A DNA stretch of 64,000 bases from Orientallactaga sibirica (taxonomy: Eukaryota; Chordata; Mammalia; Rodentia; Dipodidae). The position numbers were made by a program, and so were the translations under genes. The notes under the pieces were generated by a model. That model had not been told where the DNA came from and made no database searches. It saw nothing but the letters and a program-made list of their open reading frames with translations. Every line of letters begins with the position of its first letter. Positions within the stretch are counted from its first letter, which is position 1. Positions 13,023 to 25,185 of the stretch are shown here, piece after piece. Location: positions 124,001 to 188,000 of the forward strand of contig JAEOAD010001943.1 of the NCBI GenBank assembly GCA_036365145.1, read 5' to 3'.

Positions 13023-14108
13023 TAGAGTAGTTTGTTTAGAAAACAAATATCTTCATTACCGAACACTGTACTATGTGAAATAAGCTAGTTCCGTTCTGGG
13101 AATCACTTGCTTTCCTAAGAAGAAGGTTGAGTGCAGCAAGTTCAAACTTTCCTAGTTTGTGTAATCTAACAAGATGTACAAGTTAGTGGATTCGCCTAAT
13201 TTCTAAAGCAGTTTCTTTAGAAAAGAAACATCTTCAGTACCGAACACTGTACTGTGTGAAATAAGTGAATTCGCTTCTAGGAATCAGTTTAATTTCTACG
13301 AAGATGGTTGTGTGCAGCAAGTTCAAACTTTCCTTGTTAATGTAATCTAAAAAGATAGCCAAGTTAGTAGATTCGCCTCATTTGTAAAGTAGTTTGTTGA
13401 GAAAACAAACATCTTCATTGCCAAACATTGTACTGTGTGAAATAAGCTCATTCGGTTCTTGGAATCAGTTGCTCTCCTACAAAGAAGGTTGAGTGCAGCA
13501 AGTTCAAACTTTCCGTCTTAATGTAATCTAAAAAGATGCACAACTTAGTAGATTGGGCTCATTTCTAAAGTAGTTTGCTTAGAAAACAAACATCTTCATT
13601 ACCGAACACTGTACTATGTGAAATAAGCTAGTTCTGTTCTAGGAATCACTGGCTTTCCTAAGAAGAAGGTTGAGTGCAGCAAGTTCAAACTTTCCTAGTT
13701 TGTGTAATCTAACAAGATGTACAAGTTAGTGGATTCGCCTAATTTCTAAAGTAGTTTCTTTAGAAAAGAAACATCTTCAGTACCGAACAATGTACTGTGT
13801 GAAATAAGTGAATTCGCTTCTAGGAATCAGTTCAATTTCTACCAAGATGGTTGTGTGCAGCAAGTTCAAACTTTCCTTGTTAATGTAATCTAAAAAGATG
13901 GCCAAGTTAGTAGATTCGCCTCATTTGTAAAATAGTTTGTTGAGAAAACAAACATCTTCATTGCCAAACATTGTACTGTGTGAAATAAGCTCATTCGGTT
14001 CTAGGAATCAGTTGCTTTCCTATAAAGAAGGTTGAGTGCAGGAAGTTCAAACTTTCCTTGTTAATGTAATCTAAAAAGATGCACAACTTAGTAGATTGGC
14101 CTAATTTC
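13023..14108 (+). repeat. Local tandem duplication of a 3-monomer block (543 bp)
   Basis: Two C-A-B blocks lie side by side, at 13023-13565 and 13566-14108. They share private variants rare elsewhere: CCTAAGAAGAAGG, GCCTAATTTCTAAAG, AAGTGAATTCGC and GGTTGTGTGCAGC. The GTGTGCAGC variant recurs at 13311 and 13854, a step of 543 bp, exactly three monomers. Confidence 0.8.
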
Positions 14109-15556
14109 TAAAGTAGTTTGTTTAGAAAACAAACATCTTCATTACCGAACACTGTACTATGTGAAATGAGCTAGTTCGGTTCTAGGAATCACTTGCTTTC
14201 CTACGAAGAAGGTTGAGTGCAGCAAGTTCAAACTTTTCTAGTTTGTGTAATCAAACCAGATGTACAAGTTAGTGGTTTTGCATCCTTTCTAAAGTGGATT
14301 CTTTAGAAACCAAACATCTTCAGTACTGAGCACTGTACTGTGTGAAATAAGTTAAATCGGTTCTAGGAATCAGTTTCCTTTCTACGAAGATGGTTGAGTG
14401 CAGCAAGTTCAAACTTTCCCTGTCAATGTAATCTAAAAAGATGGCAAAGTTAGCAGATTCACCTCATTGGTAAGGTAGTTTGTTGAGAAAATTAACATCT
14501 TTATTGCCGAACATTGTACTGTGTGAAATAAGTGAATTCGCTTCTAGGAAACACTTGCGTTCCTAGAAAGAAGGTTGAGTGCAGCAAGTTCAAACTTTCC
14601 TTGTTAATGTAATCTAAAAAGATGCACAACTTAGTAGATTGGCCTCATTTCTAAAGTAGTTTCTTGAGAAAAGAAACATGTTCAGTACCGAACACTGTAC
14701 TGTGTGAAATGAGTTAATTCGCTTCTAGGAATCGGTTTACTTTCTACGAAGAAGGTTGAGTGCAGGAAGTTCAAACTTTCCTTGTTAATGTAATCTAAAA
14801 AGATGCACAACGTAGTAGATTGGCCTCATTTCTAAAGTAGTTTGTTTAGAAAACAAACATCTTCATTACCGAACACTGTACTATGTGAAATGACCTAGTT
14901 CGGTTCTAGGAATCACTTGCTCTCCTACGAAGAAGGTTGAGTGCAGCAAGTTCAAACTTTTCTAGTTTGTGTAATCAAACCAGATGTACAAGTTAGTGGT
15001 TTCGCATCCTTTCTAAAGTGGATTCTTTAGAAACCAAACATCTTCAGTACTGAGCACTGTACCGTGTGAAATAAGTTAAATCGGTTCTAGGAATCAGTTT
15101 CCTTTCTACGAAGATGGTTGAGTGCAGCAAGTTCAAACTTTCCCTGTCAATGTAATCTAAAAAGATGGCAAAGTTAGCAGATTCACCTCATTGGTAAGGT
15201 AGGTTGTTGAGAAAATTAACATCTTTATTGCCGAACATTGTACTGTGTAAAATAAGTGAATTCGCTTCTAGGAATCACTTGCTTTCCTAGAAGGAAGGTT
15301 GAGTGCAGCAAGTTCAAACTTTCCTTGTTAATGTAATCTAAAAAGATGCACAACTTAGTAGATTGGCCTCATTTCTAAAGTAGTTTCCTTAGAAAACAAA
15401 CATCTTCAGTACCGAACACTGTACTGTGTGAAATAAGTTAATTCACTTCTAGGAATCAGTTTAATTTCTACGAACAAGGTTGAGTGCAGCAAGGTCAAAC
15501 TTTCCTTGTTAATGTAATCTAAAAAGATGGCTAAGTTGGAAGATTCGCCTCATTTG
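14109..15556 (+). repeat. Local tandem duplication of a 4-monomer block (724 bp)
   Basis: C-D-E-A blocks at 14109-14832 and 14833-15556 share private variants: AATCAAACCAGATG, GCATCCTTTC, ATTCTTTAGAAACCAAAC, GAGCACTG, CCCTGTCAATG and GATGGCAAAG. The CAAACCAGATG variant sits at 14252 and 14976, a step of 724 bp (4 x 181). The two copies are nearly identical, which suggests recent exchange. Confidence 0.85.
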
Positions 15557-16754
15557 TAAAGTACTTTGTTGAGAAAACAAACATCTTCATTGCCGAACAT
15601 TGTAGTGTGTGAAATAAGCTCATTCGGTTCTAGGAATCAGTTGCTTTCCTACAAAGAAGGTTGAGTGGAGCAAGTTCAAACTTTCCTTGTTAATGTAATC
15701 TAAAAAGATGGCTAAGTTAGAAGATTAGCCTCATTTGTAAAGTACTTTGTTGACAAAACAAACATCTTCATTGCCGAACATTGTACTGTGTGAAATAAGC
15801 TCATCCGGTTCTTGGAATCAGTTGCTTTCCTACAAAGAAGGTTGAGTGCAGCAAGTTCAAACTTTCCTTGTTAATGTAATCAAAAAGATGCACAACTTAG
15901 TAGATTGGCCTCATTTCTAAAGTAGTTTGTTTAGAAAACAAAATCTTCATTACCGAACACTGTACTATGTGAAATAAGCTAGTTCGTTCTAGGAATCACT
16001 AGCTTTCTTATGAAGAAGGTTGAGTACAGCAAGTTCAAACTTTCCTTGTTTGTGTAATCTAACAAGATATACAAGTCAGTGATTTCGCGTCATTTCTAAA
16101 GTGGTTTGTTTAGAAACCAAACATCTTCAGTACTAGCACTGTACTGTGTGAAATAAGCTCATTCGGTTCTAGGAATCACTTGCTTTCCTACAAAGAAGGT
16201 TGAGTGCAGCAAGTTCAAACTTTCCTTGTTAATGTAATTTAAAAATATGCACAACTTAGTAGATTGGCCTCATTTCTAAAGTAGTTTCTTTAGAAAAGAA
16301 ACATCTTCAGTACCGAACACTGTACTGTGTGAAATGAATTAATTCGATTCTAGGAATCGGTTTAATTACTACAAAGAAGGCTGAGTGCAGCAAGTTCAAA
16401 TTTTCCTAGTTTGTGTAATCTAACAAGATGTACAAGTTAGTGCATTCGCCTCATTTCTAACGTAGTTCCTTCAGAAAAGAAACATCTTCATTTCCAAACA
16501 CAGAACTGTGTGAAATAAGTTAATTGGCTTCTAGGAATCAGTTTAATTTCTATGAAGACGATTGAGTTTAGCAATTTCAAACTTTCCTTGTTAATGTAAT
16601 CTAAAAAGATGTCCAAGTTAGTAGATTTGCCTCATTGGTAAAGTAGTTCGTTGAGAAAACAAACATCTTTATTGCCGAACATGGTACTGTGTGAAAAAGC
16701 TCATTCAGTTCTAGAATTCACTTGCTTTCCTACAAAGACGGTTGAGTGCAGCAA

Positions 16755-16895
16755 GTTCAAACATTGGCCTGTTAGTTTCTTTTGAAATGTAATCTAAAAC
16801 GATGCACAACTTGGTAGAGGTTTGGTTCCTCCATTTGCAATCTAAAAAGATGGCCATGTTAGAAGTTTTTTAAAGTACTTTTGAAAAGAAACATC
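16755..16895 (+). repeat. Scrambled satellite monomers
   Basis: Normal monomer order is lost. ATTGGCCTGTTAGTTTC follows TTCAAAC, then TTTTGAAATGTAATCTAAAACG, then GGTTTGGTTCCTCCATTTGC, then GATGGCCATGTTAGAAG, with the hinge reduced to TTTTTTAAAGTAC. All pieces look satellite-derived but are shortened and re-joined. This is either a real rearrangement or a consensus or assembly error. Confidence 0.6.
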
Positions 16896-19800
16896 TTCAT
16901 TTCGAACATTGTACTGTGTGAAATAAGTTCCTTCGGTTCTAGGAATCAGTTGATTTCCTACAAAGAAGGTTGAGTGCAGCAAGTTCAAACTTTCCTTGTT
17001 AATGTAATCTAAAAAGATGCACAACTTAGTAGATTGGCCTCATTTCTAAAGTAGTTTGTTTAGAAAACAAACATCTTCATTACCGAACACTGTACTATGT
17101 GAAATAAGCTAGTTCCATTCTAGGAATCACTTGCTTTCCTACGAAGAAGGTTGAGTGCAGCAAGTTCAAACTTTCCTAGTTTGTGTAATCTAATAAGATG
17201 TACAAGTTAGTGGATTCGCGTCATTTCTAAATTAGTTTCTTTAGAAAACAAACATCTTCAGTACCGAACACTGTACTGTGTGAAATAAGTCAATTCGGTT
17301 CTAGCAATCAGTTTCCTTTCTACGAAGATGTTTGAGTTTAGGAAGTTCAAACTTTCCTTGTTAATGTAATCTAAGAAGATGTCCAAGTTAGTAGATTCGC
17401 CTCATTTCTAATGTAGTTTCTTTAGAAAACAAACGTTCATTGCCAAACTTTGTACTGTGTGAAATGTGCTAGTTCGGTTCTAGGAATCACTTGCTTTCCT
17501 ACGAAGAAGGTTGAGTGCAGCAAGTTCAAGCTTTCCCAGTTTGTGTAATCTAACAAGATGTACAAGTTAGGGCATTCGCCTCATTTCTAAAGTAGTTTCT
17601 TCAGAAAAGAAACATCTTCAGTACAGAACACTGTACTGTGTGAAATAAGGTAAATCGGTTCTAGGAATCAGTTTAATTTCTACGAAGATGGTTGAGTGCA
17701 GCAAGTTCAAAATTTCCTTGTTAATGTAATCTAAAAAGATGCACAACTTAGTAGATTGCCATCATTTCTAACGTAGTTTGTTTACAAAACAAAGATCGTC
17801 ATTACCGAACACTATACTATGTGAAATGAGCTAGTTCGGTTCTAGGAATCACTTGCTTTCCTACGAAGAAGGATGAGTGCAGCAAATTCAAATTTTCCTC
17901 GTTTGTGTAATCTAACAAATTTACAAGTTGTGGAATTCGCGTTGTTTCTAAAGTGGTTTCTTTAGAAAACAAACATCTTCAGAACTGAACACTGTACTGT
18001 GTGAAATAAGTTAATTCGGTTCTAGGAATCAGTTTCCTTTCTACGAAGATGGTTGCGTGCAGCAAGTTCAAACTTTCCTTGTTAATGTAATCGAAAAAGA
18101 TGGCCAAGTTAGCAGAGTCACCTAATTTGTAAAATACTTTGTTGAGAAAATTAACATCTTTATAGCCGAACATTGTATTGTGTGAAATAAGCTCATTCGG
18201 TTCTAGGAATCACTTGCTTTCCTACAAGGAAGGTTGAGTGCAGCAAGTTCAAACTTACCTTATTAATGTAAACTAAAAAGATGCACAACTTAGTAGATTG
18301 GCCTCATTTCTAAAGTAGTTTCTTTAGAAAAGAAACATCTTCAGTACCGAACACTGTACTGTGTAAAATAAGTGAATTCGCTTCTAGGAATCAGTTTAAT
18401 TTCTACGGAGAAGGTGGAGTGCAGCAAGTTTAAACTTTCCTTGTTAATGTAATCTAAAAAGATGGCCAAGTTAGATGATTCGCCTCATTTGTAAAGTACT
18501 TTGTTGAGGAAACAAACATCTTCATTGCCGAACATTGTACTGTGTGAAATAAGCTCATTCGATTCTAGGAATCAGTTGCTTTCCTACAAAGAAGGTTGAG
18601 TGCAGCACGTTCAAACTTTCCTTGTTAATGTAATCTGAAAAGATGCACAACTTAGTAGATTGGCCTCATTTCTAACGTAGTTTGTTTACAAAACAAACAT
18701 CTTCATTACCGAACACTATACTATGTGAAATGAGGTAGTTCGGTTCTAGGAATCACTTGCTTTCCTACGAAGAAGGTTGAGTGCAGCAAGTTGAAACTTT
18801 CCTAGTTTGTGTAATCTAACAAGATGTCCAAGTTAGTGCATTCGCCTCATTTCTAAAGTAGTTTCTTTAGAAAACAAACATCTTCAGTACTGAACAATGT
18901 ACTGTGTGAAATAAGGTAAATCGGTTTTAGGAATCAGTTTAATTTCTAAGAAGATGGTTGAATGCAGCAAGTTCAAACTTCCCTTGTTAATGTAATCTGA
19001 AAAGATGCACAACTTAGTAGATTGGCCTCATTTCTAAAGTAGTGTGTTTACAAAACAAACATCTTCATTACCGAACACTATACTATGTGAAATGAGCTAG
19101 TTCGGTTCTAGGAATCACTTGCTTTCGTACGAAGATGGTTGAGTGCAGCAAGTTCAAACTTTCCTTGTTAATGTAATCTAAAAAGATGGCCAAGTTAGCA
19201 GAGTCACCTCATTTGTAAAGTAGTTTGTTGAGAAAACAAACATCTTCATTGCCAAATATTGTACTGTGTGAAATCAGCTCATTCGGTTCTAGGAATCAGT
19301 TGCTTTCCTATAAAGAAGGTTGAGTGCAGCAAGTTCAAACTTTCCTTGTTAATGTAATCTGAAAAGTTGCACAACTTAGTAGATTGGCCTCATTTCTAAA
19401 GTAGTTTCTTTAGAAAAAAAACATCTTCAGTACCGAACAGTGTACTGTGTGAAATAAGTTAATTCGCTTCTAGGAATCCGTTTAATTTCTACGAAGAAGT
19501 TTGAGTGCAGCAAGTTCAAACTTTCCTTGTTAATGTAATCTAAAAAGATGGCCAAGTTAGAAGATTCGCCTCATTTCTAAAGTAGTTTGTTTAGAATACA
19601 AACATCTTCATTACCGAACACTGTACTATGTGAAATAAGCTAGTTCCGTTCTAGGAATCACTTGCTTTCCTACGAAGAAGGTTGAGTGCAGCAAGTTCAA
19701 ACTTTCCTAGTTTGTGTAATCTAACAAGATGTACAAGTTAGTGCATTCGCCTCATTTCTAAAGTAGTTTCTTTAGAAAAGAAACATCTTCAGTACCGAAC

Positions 19801-20319
19801 ACTGCACTGTGTGAAATAAGTGAATTCGCTTCTAGGAATCAGTTTAATTTCTCCGAAGATGGTTGAGTGCAGCAAGTTCAAACTTTCCTTGTTAATGTAA
19901 TCTAAAAAGTTGGCCAAGTTAGTAGATTGGCCTCATTTGTAAAGTGGTTTCTTTATAAAAGAAACAACTTCAGTACCGAACACTGTACTGTGTGAAATAA
20001 GCTCATTCGGTTGTAGGAATCAGTTTACTTTCTACGAAGAAGGTTGAGTGCAGCAAGTTCAAATTTTCCTAGTTTGTGTAATCTAACAAGATGTACAAGT
20101 TAGTGGATTCGCCTCATTTCTAACGTAGTTCCTTCAGAAAAGAAGCATCTTCAATTCCAACACTGTACTGTGTGAAATAAGTTAATTCGCTTCTAGGAAA
20201 CAGTTTCATTTCTACGAAGATGGTTGAATTTAGCAAGTTCAAACATTCCTTGTTAATATAATCTAAAAAGATGTCCAAGTTAGTAGATTTGCCTCATTGA
20301 TAAAGTAGTTCGTTGAGAA

Positions 20320-20520
20320 AACAAAACAAACATCTTCATTAAAAAGCTCATTCGATTGTATAAAGTTGCTTTTGAGTGCAGCAAGTTACTTTCCTTGTTA
20401 ATGTAATCTAAAAAGATGCACAACTTAAATAGCTCATTTCTAAAGTAGTTTCTTTTGTATAATTCAGTTGTGAAATAAGTTAAAGATGGTTGAATCTGTT
20501 TAATTTCAACCTTTCCTTGT
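20320..20520 (+). repeat. Scrambled, compressed satellite monomers
   Basis: Between two normal monomers the text contains AAAACAAAACAAACATC, then CATTAAAAAGCTCATTCG, TGTATAAAGTTGC, AGTTACTTTCC, CTTAAATAGCTC, TTTCTTTTGTATAATTCAG and GAATCTGTTTAATTTCAACC. Parts of three monomers are compressed into about 200 bp with several internal joins. No foreign sequence is evident. Confidence 0.6.
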
Positions 20521-23500
20521 TAATGTAATCTAAAAAGATGGCCAAGTTAGAAGATTTGCCTCATTTGTAAAGTACTTTGTTGAGAAAACAAACATCTTCA
20601 TTGCTGAACACTGTACTGTGTGAAATAAGCTCATTCTCTTCTAGGAATCAGTTGCTTTCCTACAAAGAAGGTTGAGTGCAGCAAGTTCAAACTTTCCTAG
20701 TTTGTGTAATCTAACAAGATGTACAAGTTAGTGGATTCGCGTCATTTCTAAATTAGTTTCTTTAGAAAACAAACATCTTCAGTATCGAACACTGTACTGT
20801 GTGAAATAAGTTAATTCGGTCTAGGAATCAGTTTCCTTTCTACGAAGATGGTTAAGTTTAGCAAGTTCAAACTTTCCTTGTTAATGTAATCTAAAAAGAT
20901 GTCCAAGTTAGTAGATTCACCTCATTTCTAAAGTAGTTTCTTTAGAAAACAAACCTTCATTGCCAAACTTTGTATTGTGTGAAATGAGCTAATTCGGTTC
21001 TAGGAATTAGTTTACTTTCTACGAAGATGGTTGAGTTTAGCAATTTCAAACTTTCCTTGTTAATGTGATCTGAAAAGATGTCCAAGTTAGTAGATTTGCC
21101 TCATTGGTAAAGTAGTTTGTTGAGAAAATTAAACACCTTCAATGCCGAACATTGTACTGTGGGAAAAAAGCTAATTTAGTTCTAGAATTCAGTTGCTTTC
21201 CTACAAAGAAGGTTGAGTGGAGCCAGTTCAAACTTTCCTTGTTAATGTAATCTAAAAAGATGCACAACGTAGTAGATTGGCCTCATTTCTAAAGTAGTTT
21301 CTTTAGAAAAGAAACATCTTCAGTACCGAACACTGTACTATGTGAAATAAGCTAGTTCCATTCTAGGAATCACTTGCTATCCTACGAGGAAGGTGGTGTG
21401 CAGCAAGTTCAAACATTCCTTTTTAATGTAATCTAAAAAGATGCACAACGTAGTAGATTGGCCTCATTTATAAAGTAGTTTCTTTAGAAAAGAAACATCT
21501 TCAGCACCGAACACTGTACTGTGTGCAATAAGTTAATTCGCTTCTAGCAATCAGTTTAATTTCTACGAAAAAGGTTGAGTGCAGCAAGTTCAAACTTTCC
21601 TAGTTTGTGTATTCGAAAAAGATGTACAAGTTAGTGCATTTGCCTCATTTCAAAAATAGTTTCTTTAGAAAAGAACATCTTCAGGTCCGAACACTGTACT
21701 GTGTGAAATAAGCTCATTCGGTTCTAGGAATCACTTGCTTTCCTACGAAGAAGGTTGAGTGCAGCAAGTTCAAACATTCCTAGTTTGTGTAATCTAACAA
21801 GATGTACAAGTTAGTGGATTCACGTCATTTCTAAAGTAGTTTCTTTGGAAAACAAATATCTTCAGTACCAAACACTGTACAGCGTGAAATAAGATAATTC
21901 GTTTCTAGGAATTAGTTTCCTTTCTACGAAGATGGTTGAGTTTAGCAAGTTCAAACTTTCCTTGTTAATGTAATCTAAAAAGATGTCCAAGTTAGTAGAT
22001 TCGCCTCCTTTCTAAAGTAGGGTCTTTAGAAAACAAACCTTCATTGCCAAGCATTGTACTGTGTGAAATGAGCTAATTCAGTTCTAGGAATCAGTTTATT
22101 TTCTACGAAGACGGTTGAGTTTAGCAAGTTCAAACTTTCCCTGTTAATATAATCTAAAAATATGTCCTAGTTAGTAGGTTTGCCTCATTTGTAAAGTAGT
22201 TTTTTGAGAAAACAAACATCTTCATTGCCGAACATTGTACTGTGTGAAAAAAGCTAATTCGGATATAGAATTCAGTTGCTTTCCTACAAAGACGATTGAG
22301 TGCAGCAAATTCAAACATTCCTTGTTAATGTAATCTAAAAAGACGCACAACTTAATGGATTCACCTCATTTCTAAAGTAATTTCTTTAGAAAAGAAACAT
22401 CTTCAGTACCGAACACTGTACTGTGTGAAATGAGTTAATTCGCTTCTAGGAAACATTTTCATTTCTACGAAGATGGTTCAGTGCAGCAAGTTCAAACTTT
22501 CCTTGTTAATGCAATCTAAATAGATGGCCAAGTTAGTAGATTCATCTCCTTTGTAAAGTAGTTTGTTGAGAAAACAAACATCTTCATTGCCGAAGATTGT
22601 ACTGTGTGAAAAAAGCTAATTCGTATCTAGAATTCATTTCCTTTCCTACAAAGACGGTTGAGTGCAGGAAGTTCAAACATTCCTTGTTAATGTATTCTAA
22701 GAAGATGCACAACTTAGTGGATTCGCCTCATTTCTAAAGTAATTTCTTTGGAAAAGAAACATCTTCATCGCCGAACACTGTATGGTGTGAAATAAGTTAA
22801 TTAAGTTCTAGGAATCAGTTTAATTTCTACGAAGATGGTTGAGGGCAGCAAGTTCAAACTTTCCTTGTTAATATAATCTAAAAAGATGTCCAAGTTAGTC
22901 GATTCGCCTCATTTCTAAAGTAGTTTCTTTAGAAAACAAACCTAAATTGCCAAACTTTGTACTGTGTGAAATGAGCTAATTCGGTTCTAGGAATCAGTTT
23001 ACTTTCTACAAAGATGGTTGAGTTTAGCAAGTTCAAACTTTCCTTGTTAATGTGCTCTAAAAAGATTTCCAAGTTAGTTGATTTGCCTTATTGGTAAAGT
23101 AGTTTGTTGAGAAAACAAACATCTTCATTGCCGAACATTGTACTGTGTCAAAAATGCTAATTTAGTTCTAGAATTCAGTTGCTTTCCTACAAAGAAAGTT
23201 GAGTGCAGCCAGTTCAAACTTTCCTTGTTAATGTAATCTAAAAAGATGCACAACTTGTTAGATTGGCCTCATTTCTAAAGTAGTTTCTTTAGAAAAGAAA
23301 CATCTTCAGTACCGAACACCGTACTGTGTGAAATAAGTTAAATCGCTTCTAGGAATTATTTTAATTTCTACGAAGAAGGTTGAGTGCAGCAAGTTCAAAC
23401 TTTCCTTGTTAATGCAATCTCAAAAGATGGCCAAGTTAGAAGATTCGCATCATTTTTAAAGTACTTTGTTGAGGAAACAAACATCTTCATTGCCGAACAT

Positions 23501-24158
23501 TGTACTGTGTGAAATAAGCTCATTCGGTTCTAGGAATCAGTTACTTTCCTACAAAGAAGGTTGAGTGCAGCAAGTTCAAACTTTCCTAGTTTGTGTAATC
23601 TAACAATATGTACAAGTTAGTGGATTCTCTTCATTTTTAAATTAGTTTCTTTAGAAAACAATCATCTTCAGTACCAAACACTGTACTGTGTGAAATAAGT
23701 TACTTCGGTTCTAGGAATCATTTTCCTTTCTACGAAGATGGTTGAGTTTAGCAAGTTCAAACATTCCTTGTTAATGTAATCTAAAAAGATGTCCAAGTTA
23801 GTAGATTTGCCTCATTTCTAAAGTAGTTTCTTTAGAAAACAAACCTTCATTGCCAAACATTGTACTGTGTGAAATGAGCTAATTGGGTTCTCGGAATCTG
23901 TTTACTTTTTATGAAGATGGTTGAGTTTAGCAACGTCAAACTTTCCTTGTTAATGTAATCTCAAAAGATGTCCAAGTTAGTAGATTTGCCTCATTGGTAA
24001 AGTAGTTTCTTGAGAAAACAAAGATCTTCATTGCCGTACATTGTACTGTGTGAAAAACGCTAATTTGGTTCTAGAATTCAGTTCCTTTCCTACAAAGACG
24101 GTTGAGTGTAGCAAGTTCAAACTTTCCTTGTTAATGTAATCTAAAAAGATGCACAACT

Positions 24159-24430
24159 ATAGCCACTGTAAACCCTGTAAATTTGTTTTCTTTTTAAAAC
24201 TTATAGTCTCTGTAAAACCTAATGTCTGTAAAACATATATTCTCTGTAAACCCTATAGCCACTGTAAGCCCTGTAAATTTGTTTACCTTTTAAAACCTAT
24301 AGTTTCTGTAAAACTTAATGTCCGTAAAACTTATAATTTCTGTAAAACCTAATGTCTGTAAAACTTATAGTTTCTGTAAACCCTATAGCCACTGTAAACC
24401 CTGTAGATTTGTTTACCTTTTTTAATCATT
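24159..24430 (+). repeat. Tandem repeat of CTGTAAA-type units at the edge of insertion 1
   Basis: The satellite stops at 24158 in the middle of GCACAACTTAG. The unit starting ATAGCCACTGTAAACCCTGT occurs at 24159, 24255 and 24385, giving steps of 96 and 130 bp. The 34-bp difference is one extra inner unit containing TTTCTGTAAAAC and TAATGTC. The sequence is rich in CTGTAAA and AACTTATAG motifs. The open frame across it is a by-product of the repeat. It could be an expanded 5' end of the LTR that follows or an independent minisatellite; I cannot tell. Confidence 0.75.
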
Positions 24431-24773
24431 CTAGACATGTTGGCCAAGGTTTAATACTCCAAGCCTCTGGGAACCGCATAAGCATTCAGACTTATGCACC
24501 CCCTAGGGGGATGGGTACCAATGTGGGTGTGAAAAAAAAAAAAAAAACACAAGGGAAGGTCTTACTGACCACATCTGAATTCCCTGAGAGAAAACCTGAC
24601 TTGCATGAAGGTTGGTACCATACATAATAATTATATAGGCCCTGCCTCCCCTCCCCAAAAGGTACCAAGGGCCAAATCTGTGGGCGATAAAAATGACCCA
24701 CGGGAGGAGCCAGGTCACTTCTCCCCCACTTGGTTAAAGCCCACCGCTTGACTGAGGGCCTCCCCCTGTCTTG

Positions 24774-24780
24774 TATAAAA
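24774..24780 (+). promoter_or_regulatory. Candidate TATA box of the insertion-1 LTR
   Basis: TATAAAA in the context TTGTATAAAAGAAGGG follows a C-rich stretch, as in many LTR promoters. A second candidate, TATATAAA, lies at 25159-25166, only 21 bp before the poly(A) signal. Activity is not shown. Confidence 0.45.
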
Positions 24781-25179
24781 GAAGGGAGGAGATGTTGGAG
24801 ACCACTGAGCCAAACTGCAGCCATTTGGAAGAAAAAACTGCATCTTCTAAGTTAGATTTCAGCTTCCTGAGTGTCTGTGAGCAACTACATAACTAAGCCT
24901 TCCCAGAGACCCTACCCTGACCTGTAGATAAGAAAAATGAGTAACTTAAAGATATATAGGACTGCTGTAACCCCCCTATGACCTTGTGCAAGGCACATTC
25001 CTCAGCTGGGTATCCTAGCAACCCTGCTGCTCTTAGAGCAGGGTGTTTAACCACAAGGAATATCATTGATAGACATTTATCTAAGGTTCCCTCCCTGTGC
25101 AGCTGTGTAACTGGATCAAGGTCTCCGCACTCAGGAGCTTCTTTGTTTTGCTTACTAATATATAAACTGAGACTTTTGC

Positions 25180-25185
25180 AATAAA
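25180..25185 (+). terminator. Polyadenylation signal of the insertion-1 LTR
   Basis: AATAAA in TTTTGCAATAAACTTTG is followed by a T-rich stretch with TTTTGTCTTGGC and TTTGTGTCTGC about 25-55 bp later. That is the usual R/U5 arrangement of a retroviral LTR. Confidence 0.55.

Larger units (their letters stand above)
1..24158 (+). repeat. Satellite block I, about 133 tandem 181-bp monomers
   Basis: The same sequence returns every 178-182 bp with no spacer. The hinge CTAAAG or GTAAAG recurs at 2, 182, 363, 544 and 725, and so on to about 23998. That is a mean step of about 180.4 bp for 133 monomers. Landmarks in order are a TTT-AGA-AAA dyad, CATCTTCA, GAACACTGTACTGTGTGAAA, TTCTAGGAATCA, GGTTGAGTGCAGCAAGTTCA, TAATGTAATCTAAAAAGATG and GCCTCATTT. 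No gene is present. Unusual stretches are listed separately. The function is inferred from the class only: large homogeneous arrays of this size are typical of centromeric or pericentromeric heterochromatin. I do not recognise the family; the length differs from primate alpha satellite (171 bp) and the mouse major (234 bp) and minor (120 bp) satellites. Confidence 0.97.

Noticed and set aside
15558..15567. AAAGTACTTT palindrome as a conserved binding site
   Set aside because: It is present only in monomers where AGTAGTTT became AGTACTTT, so it is a sub-family variant and not a general feature.
16842..17024. Minus-strand open frames sharing a recurrent peptide (also at 17979, 26646, 29408, 41779, 45776, 50730, 54640)
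   Set aside because: They are the same satellite segment read in one frame. 181 is not a multiple of three, so the frame shifts at each monomer and soon stops. No start context, no conserved length, no domain.
1..24158. CRISPR-like regular spacing
   Set aside because: There are no unique spacers: the whole 181-bp unit repeats. Eukaryotic SINE and LTR insertions also rule out a prokaryotic array.
24149..24824. Open frames on both strands over insertion 1, up to 110 codons
   Set aside because: They follow the CTGTAAA tandem repeat, the 16-A run and the LTR. Composition is repetitive and no known domain is visible.
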